Below, one piece after another: positions 22,117 through 25,582 of a DNA stretch of 25,582 nt (the stretch's first letter is position 1; every line of letters begins with the position of its first letter). The translations under genes were made by a program, and so were the position numbers. A model generated the notes under the pieces. It saw only the letters and a program-made list of their open reading frames with translations. It was not told the DNA's origin and did no database searches. The DNA lies in NCBI GenBank assembly GCA_934573945.1, contig CAKTMQ010000010.1:1-25582 (forward strand), given 5' to 3'. The stretch comes from an uncultured Oscillospiraceae bacterium. Its GTDB lineage: Bacteria > Bacillota > Clostridia > Oscillospirales > Oscillospiraceae.

Positions 22117-23048
22117 CAGAAGTTCACCTTATCCGCGCCCTTCAGCTGCAGCATCTCACGTGCTTCGGCGGGAGATGCGATCTCGAAGTCCAGGCTCTCC
22201 AGAATGCCCTTGATCTTTGCTACCTGCTGGGCGTTGGAGGTAGCCAGCTCGCCGTTGGGCTTGATGTACAGGCCGTCCTCCATGCCCACGCGGACGTTAC
22301 CGCCGTTGATGGCCATCAGGGTGGACAGACGGAACATACGGCGGCCGGGCGCCACGGTGCTGTACTGGATGTCATTGCCCAGCAGCTTCTTGGCCTGATC
22401 GATCATGTACAGCATATTCTCCGGTGTGGCGGGGAAGCCGCCCATGACGCCGGGAACGAACTGGATGTAAATGGGCTTGGGCAGCAGACCCATCTTCTTG
22501 AAGAAGGCCAGATTGCTCAGCTGACCCAGATCAAAGACCTCATACTCCGGCAGCGTGCCGTACTTCACCATCTGACGCAGGCAGTACTCGATGTCCTTGA
22601 AGGTGTTTTTGAACACGTTGTCATAGGTACGGGTCAGGTACTGCTCTTCCCAGTCATAGGTGGGGTTGGGGATATTCTTGGCCAGCTGGTGGTAGCAGAA
22701 GTTCATGGAACCGCCGTTGGCGGAGGCCATCTCCGGCTGGAACCGCTCGATCACGGAGAAGCGCTCCTCGGTGCTCATGCCGTTGGCACCGCCGGTGGTG
22801 ATGCCGATGACCACGTCGGGCACCTGTGCCTTGATGCCGGAGAGGATCTTGCCGAAGGTGTCAAAATCGCCTACGGGCATACCCTGCTCGTTGCGGGCAT
22901 GGATGTGCACCACAGCGGCGCCGGCCTTGTGGGCGTCCACCGCCTGCTGGATGATCTGGTCAGGCGTGGCGGCAAAATAAGGAGACATACTGGGAGTATG
23001 AATGGCTCCCGTGATCGCTGCGGAGATAACGACTTTCTTTTGTGCCAT
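22116..23048 (-). CDS. Beta-keto acid cleavage enzyme (BKACE, DUF849 family)
   Basis: A 310-residue TIM-barrel protein of the BKACE family, whose founder Kce condenses 3-keto-5-aminohexanoate with acetyl-CoA to give acetoacetate and an acyl-CoA. Typical features are AAITGAIHTPSMSPYFAATP (10-29), the zinc-binding His48 and His50 of VVHIHAR, GITTGGANGMSTEER, the SANGGSMNF block and VRVGMEDGLYI near the end. Family members differ widely in keto-acid substrate, which is set by a few pocket residues, so the substrate here is unknown. ATG 23048 follows AAAGGAG. It lies 153 bp after the VOC gene and is coupled to the FabZ-like gene by a one-base overlap. No partner genes of lysine fermentation (kdd, kal, kamA) are visible. 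Confidence 0.92.
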   Translation of the reverse strand: MAQKKVVISAAITGAIHTPSMSPYFAATPDQIIQQAVDAHKAGAAVVHIHARNEQGMPVGDFDTFGKILSGIKAQVPDVVIGITTGGANGMSTEERFSVIERFQPEMASANGGSMNFCYHQLAKNIPNPTYDWEEQYLTRTYDNVFKNTFKDIEYCLRQMVKYGTLPEYEVFDLGQLSNLAFFKKMGLLPKPIYIQFVPGVMGGFPATPENMLYMIDQAKKLLGNDIQYSTVAPGRRMFRLSTLMAINGGNVRVGMEDGLYIKPNGELATSNAQQVAKIKGILESLDFEIASPAEAREMLQLKGADKVNF

Positions 23049-23201
23049 AATGCTTACGCTCCTTTACCATGGGACGGCAGACACACATGGAAAAGAGCGT
23101 CCGCCGGCAATGGATTTTCGAATGATGATTGTTTTTTTGGTGGGGGTGTCATACGATCCCGGTTGATCTATGACGATGCGGAGACGGCACCATATAGCCG
23201 G

Positions 23202-23582
23202 TCACAGCTCGCAGAACAGCTCCACATCCTCACCGGCCGGCCCGCGGAAAAAGGCGATGTGGACGGCGTAGGGCGTTTCGCCCGGGAAGATGTGATCCTT
23301 CGGCTCCATGGTGATCTCGCACCCGGCCTGACGCACGCGCTCAATGGCGGCGTCCACGTCCGGTGTGAAGAAGGCGAAATGATCCAGCGCGCCGCCTTTT
23401 TCCCGCTCCTCACCGGAATTGAGGATCTCCAGCACCACATTTCCGCAGGAGAGGAAGGTGGCACCGGTCTGTACGCGCAGCACAGGCAGCTCCAGAATAT
23501 CCCGGTAAAAAGCAACGGTGGGCAGATAGGCGCCGGCGGTGGTTTTCAGCGACAGATGATGTACGCCGCAGATCCCGTTCAT
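23202..23582 (-). CDS. VOC/glyoxalase-superfamily protein
   Basis: A 126-residue vicinal-oxygen-chelate protein with two beta-alpha-beta-beta-beta halves. Candidate metal ligands are His8/His9 (GVHHLSLKT), His68 (LDHFAFFTPDVDAA) and the Glu of EDVELFCEL at the C-terminus. FYRDILELPVLR in the first half is typical of the family, which includes glyoxalase I, methylmalonyl-CoA epimerase and ring-cleaving dioxygenases. The length suits a single-domain glyoxalase/epimerase. ATG 23582 lies 4 nt after the stop of the PPC gene, with AAGG just upstream. An epimerase or lyase step on the acid handled by the BKACE operon is a reasonable idea, not shown. Confidence 0.85.
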   Translation of the reverse strand: MNGICGVHHLSLKTTAGAYLPTVAFYRDILELPVLRVQTGATFLSCGNVVLEILNSGEEREKGGALDHFAFFTPDVDAAIERVRQAGCEITMEPKDHIFPGETPYAVHIAFFRGPAGEDVELFCEL

Positions 23583-23586
23583 GGCC

Positions 23587-24018
23587 TTACAGGTTGTCGA
23601 TATAGCCGATGCCGAACTCGTCCAGACGGCGGGTCAGCTTCATGTCGGGGATCTCGATGAAGCTCAGCTCACCCAGGAACTGGATCTCGCTGCCCGGCTC
23701 CAGATGTCCCACATAGGTCTTGCCGTCGGGAGTGGAGCAAACACCGTGCAGATGGGGCTTGCCGTCCAGCACAATACCCTGCAGGCAGCCCAGCTCTACC
23801 GGGGCCTCGATGGTGTAGAAGTAATCGTCGGGATGATCGGAGCAGGACTTGATGCCGTGCATACTCAGCTTGCGCAGAGAACCGATGCCGGACACCAGCA
23901 GCGCGTTCTTAACGCCCTCTTTGGCCAGACCCTCGGTAATGGATTCCAGCAGCAGGTCGCCCTTCTTGAGATGCATGACGATCACACGTCCGAATTCGTG
24001 ACAGGTAAAAGTCCTCAT
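23587..24018 (-). CDS. PPC (DUF296) domain protein
   Basis: A 143-residue single-domain PPC/DUF296 protein. ALLVSGIGSLRKLSM (about 39-53) is the core strand/turn. PHLHGVCSTPDGKTYVGHLEPG (about 88-109, given here by its key residues His89, His91 and the GHL turn) is the conserved metal-type block. In plants the domain is joined to AT-hooks; in bacteria the free domain forms trimers and its biochemical role is poorly understood. ATG 24018 follows AAAGGAA. It is first in a four-gene operon (PPC, VOC, BKACE, FabZ) and has two cre/LacI-type operators upstream. Placement with enzymes suggests a metabolic rather than chromatin-type role. Confidence 0.88.
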   Translation of the reverse strand: MRTFTCHEFGRVIVMHLKKGDLLLESITEGLAKEGVKNALLVSGIGSLRKLSMHGIKSCSDHPDDYFYTIEAPVELGCLQGIVLDGKPHLHGVCSTPDGKTYVGHLEPGSEIQFLGELSFIEIPDMKLTRRLDEFGIGYIDNL

Positions 24019-24054
24019 GGTAACAGTTCCTTTCCTATGATTGATGATTTCGTG

Positions 24055-24068
24055 TGAAAACGTTTACA
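24055..24068. promoter_or_regulatory. cre/LacI-type operator (proximal) of the BKACE operon
   Basis: TGAAAACGTTTACA matches the perfect palindrome at 24141-24154 in 13 of 14 positions. It lies 37 bp before the ATG of the PPC gene. Its centre is 86 bp from the distal site, a distance that would allow DNA looping by a tetramer or paired dimers. Confidence 0.72.
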
Positions 24069-24140
24069 AACAAGGGCGAGAGCCTTTCCTGTTTTTCACC
24101 GCCAATGCAGGGAAAAACAGGGAAAAATGCGCTCATTGCG

Positions 24141-24154
24141 TGTAAACGTTTACA
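24141..24154. promoter_or_regulatory. Perfect cre/LacI-type palindrome (distal) of the BKACE operon
   Basis: TGTAAACGTTTACA is a perfect 14-bp palindrome and a full match to the CcpA cre consensus TGWAARCGYTWNCW. On the minus strand TTGACA (24165-24160) lies directly upstream, so the site would fill the promoter spacer; I could not find a clear -10 box. Confidence 0.75.
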
Positions 24155-24302
24155 ACCAGTGTCAACATTTTACTACGTCTTTTGAGAAAATGCAACTGTA
24201 AATTGCAAAAAAGCTGTAGAAGATGACGATCCTTTTGTGCAGGGCACCTGATTTGTTTTGAACAGATGCCAGCTCCGGGTGATTGTTCCGTGGAAACAGG
24301 CA

Positions 24303-25406
24303 TCACAGTCCGGCGGCGATATAGAGGAGCAGGCTGTCTTTTGGTACACGGAGACAATAGCCCGTCTTTTCTGTCAGCAGATCGATGTGATATTGAACGG
24401 TATTCCGGTGCTGAAACCGTTTTTCCGCACAGGCTTTCAAGTTGCCGTTCTCCTGAAAATACAGTCGGATCAGGTCACGGAAATCGGCGGTCTCCTCCGG
24501 CGTGCACCGGGAAAAGACGGAGGCGGTCAGATCCTGCCGCAGTGTCTTCGGGATGGCGGAGAGGGTAAATTCCAGACTGGCGCGCTGATAGAAGCGGGTG
24601 CCGCCGCCGTGGCGCAGCACCGTCTCCATGGCCAGCAGCGCCTGCTGATAGCAGCGGCGCAGCTCCTGCGGCTCCCCCTGCGACACCGCCGCGCCCACCG
24701 ACAGCTCCACCGGGAAGAAGCGGCGGATCTCGTCTGCCAGACGCTCCACCAGTCCGTGGGGATTCTCACGGGGGGGCACACGGAGGAACAGCAGCAGCTC
24801 ACTGCGCACCACGGCGGCGTGGCACCCGGGCATTTGCCGGAAGCGCCGCTGTACAAATTGCAGGATGCGGCCGGTCTGCCATTCGGCCTCCTCCGGCGTG
24901 CCGGCGTGTACCACCGCCACCGCATAGGGGCGGCGCAGCTGAAAGCCCAGGGCGCTGCCCTTGGCGCACAGGGCGTCGTGATCCGGCTGGGGGGCGAACA
25001 GGCAGTTCTCCAGAAAGATGCTCCGCGCCTGCTCCTGCAGCTCACTTTGTTCCTTTTCGGCGGCGTTTTCCAGCAGAAGCTCGGTCATGCGGCGGATCAC
25101 GTCGCCGAAAACGCCCACCTCCCGTGGGTCGCCGGTGACGCCGATCACCCCCACGGTCTGCTGGTTCTGGACGATGGGCAGGTTGATGCCGGGGCGCACG
25201 CCGGTGCGGCGGTCGTCCGGCTGGATCACCAGCGAATCCAGATGCTCCGCCAGCAGCTGTACCGCGCCGGTGTGTACGGAGCCGACCCGGGTGGGATCGG
25301 TGCTGGCCAGGATCACCCCGTCGTGATCCATGATATTCACATCCTGATGGATCACGGATTTCATCTCGTCCACAATGCTTTGGGCATACTCCCTTGAGAT
25401 CTGCAT
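24303..25406 (-). CDS. Second CdaR-type sugar-diacid regulator
   Basis: A 367-residue CdaR-family regulator. Residues about 1-130 resemble the diacid recognition domain (QSIVDEMKSVIHQDVNIMDHDG, then GVIGVTGDPREVGVFGDVIRR, named here by parts). A central PucR/GGDEF-like region follows, and the C-terminal PucR-type HTH includes RFQHRNTVQYHIDLLTEKTG. It is clearly distinct from the CdaR-type protein at 12303-13427. ATG 25406 follows GGAGG by about 8 nt. It has its own promoter at 25437-25465 and a 15-bp inverted repeat just after it. It lies upstream of the BKACE operon on the same strand with 284 bp between; targets may be that operon or genes beyond the window. Confidence 0.88.
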   Translation of the reverse strand: MQISREYAQSIVDEMKSVIHQDVNIMDHDGVILASTDPTRVGSVHTGAVQLLAEHLDSLVIQPDDRRTGVRPGINLPIVQNQQTVGVIGVTGDPREVGVFGDVIRRMTELLLENAAEKEQSELQEQARSIFLENCLFAPQPDHDALCAKGSALGFQLRRPYAVAVVHAGTPEEAEWQTGRILQFVQRRFRQMPGCHAAVVRSELLLFLRVPPRENPHGLVERLADEIRRFFPVELSVGAAVSQGEPQELRRCYQQALLAMETVLRHGGGTRFYQRASLEFTLSAIPKTLRQDLTASVFSRCTPEETADFRDLIRLYFQENGNLKACAEKRFQHRNTVQYHIDLLTEKTGYCLRVPKDSLLLYIAAGL

Positions 25407-25419
25407 GGCTGCGCCTCCG

Positions 25420-25434
25420 CTGTAAATATTACAG
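25420..25434. promoter_or_regulatory. Inverted repeat at the start site of the second CdaR-type gene
   Basis: CTGTAA, ATA, TTACAG: 6-bp arms around a 3-bp centre, placed just downstream of the -10 box. It is a candidate autoregulatory operator. It differs from the AAACGTTTAC sites and from the TTTTGTGTCG palindrome. Confidence 0.45.
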
Positions 25435-25436
25435 AA

Positions 25437-25465
25437 ATTTTAGCATACTCTTGTAAAAATGACAA
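25437..25465 (-). promoter_or_regulatory. Promoter of the second CdaR-type gene
   Basis: On the minus strand TTGTCA (25465-25460), 17-bp spacer, TAAAAT (25442-25437) in the extended TATGCTAAAAT also seen before the LacI-family gene. A TATAAT at 25478-25483 on the plus strand may belong to a divergent gene beyond the window. Confidence 0.7.
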
Positions 25466-25582
25466 CCGCTATTGTACTATAATACTACCATCGATTAACA
25501 AGGGTAAACACGCCTGACAGCGTGTCTTTCCGGCGCTTTTTGCCCTTTTCGCCTTGGCGGGCGCCAGCCCGCCTGCGTCTCA

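Noticed and set aside
22116..23048. Lysine fermentation (Kce) role for the BKACE
   Set aside because: None of the other lysine fermentation genes is present and BKACE members vary widely in substrate, so the specific name was not used.

Overview
The window looks like a chromosomal carbohydrate-acid catabolism island from a GC-rich Firmicute, probably a gut Clostridia of the Oscillospiraceae type. This is inference from GC-rich coding sequence, AGGAGG-type ribosome binding sites, sigma-A-like promoters, a TasA/camelysin-type surface protein, TRAP and AEC transporters, and cre-like palindromes. I saw no rRNA, tRNA, insertion sequence, phage gene or CRISPR array.

Layout. (1) 1-1986 (+): the 3' part of a secreted TasA/CalY-like protein with a beta-helix C-terminus, closed by a terminator. 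(2) 5119-2501 and on to 2174 (-): a three-gene operon of a 3-hydroxyacyl-CoA dehydrogenase-family enzyme, an IlvD-type dehydratase and a small ABM-domain protein. It is divergent from an AEC transporter (5393-6313, +). (3) 12131-6399 (-): class II aldolase, zinc alcohol dehydrogenase, D-2-hydroxyacid dehydrogenase and two tandem FGGY sugar kinases. This resembles a polyol or sugar-acid pathway of oxidation, phosphorylation and aldol cleavage. Upstream lie a CdaR-type regulator (13427-12303, -) and a sugar isomerase/epimerase (14281-13505, -). (4) 14644-15696 (+): a LacI-family regulator with a long, foldable leader. (5) 19169-15840 (-): a TRAP transporter (DctP, DctQ, DctM) plus a small three-helix membrane protein. 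(6) 20033-20920 (+): a GarR-type tartronate semialdehyde reductase, divergent from the TRAP operon across 863 bp of regulatory DNA. (7) 20921-21684: gene-free DNA with a 13-unit 15-bp tandem repeat, further degenerate repeats and terminators. (8) 24018-21685 (-): PPC/DUF296 protein, VOC protein, beta-keto acid cleavage enzyme (BKACE) and FabZ-like dehydratase, packed closely. (9) 25406-24303 (-): a second CdaR-type regulator.

Two sets of shared DNA sites tie these units together. A 14-bp palindrome with the core AAACGTTTAC occurs five times, each in front of a catabolic unit: the dehydrogenase/IlvD operon (and divergent AEC gene), the isomerase, garR, and twice before the BKACE operon. It fits either the local LacI-type protein or CcpA, because it also matches the cre consensus. 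A separate 21-bp palindrome (arms TTTTGTGTCG and CGACACAAAA) lies upstream of the aldolase/kinase operon, with a near copy upstream of the TRAP operon. Both sit about 75-80 bp upstream of the predicted start sites, a spacing that suits an activator such as the CdaR-type regulator.

The simplest reading is that sugar acids or diacids enter through TRAP and possibly AEC. They are then dehydrogenated, dehydrated, isomerised, phosphorylated and cleaved, with GarR taking tartronate semialdehyde to glycerate. The BKACE/FabZ/VOC/PPC operon could be a separate beta-keto acid branch whose substrate cannot be read from the sequence. No substrate is proven here.
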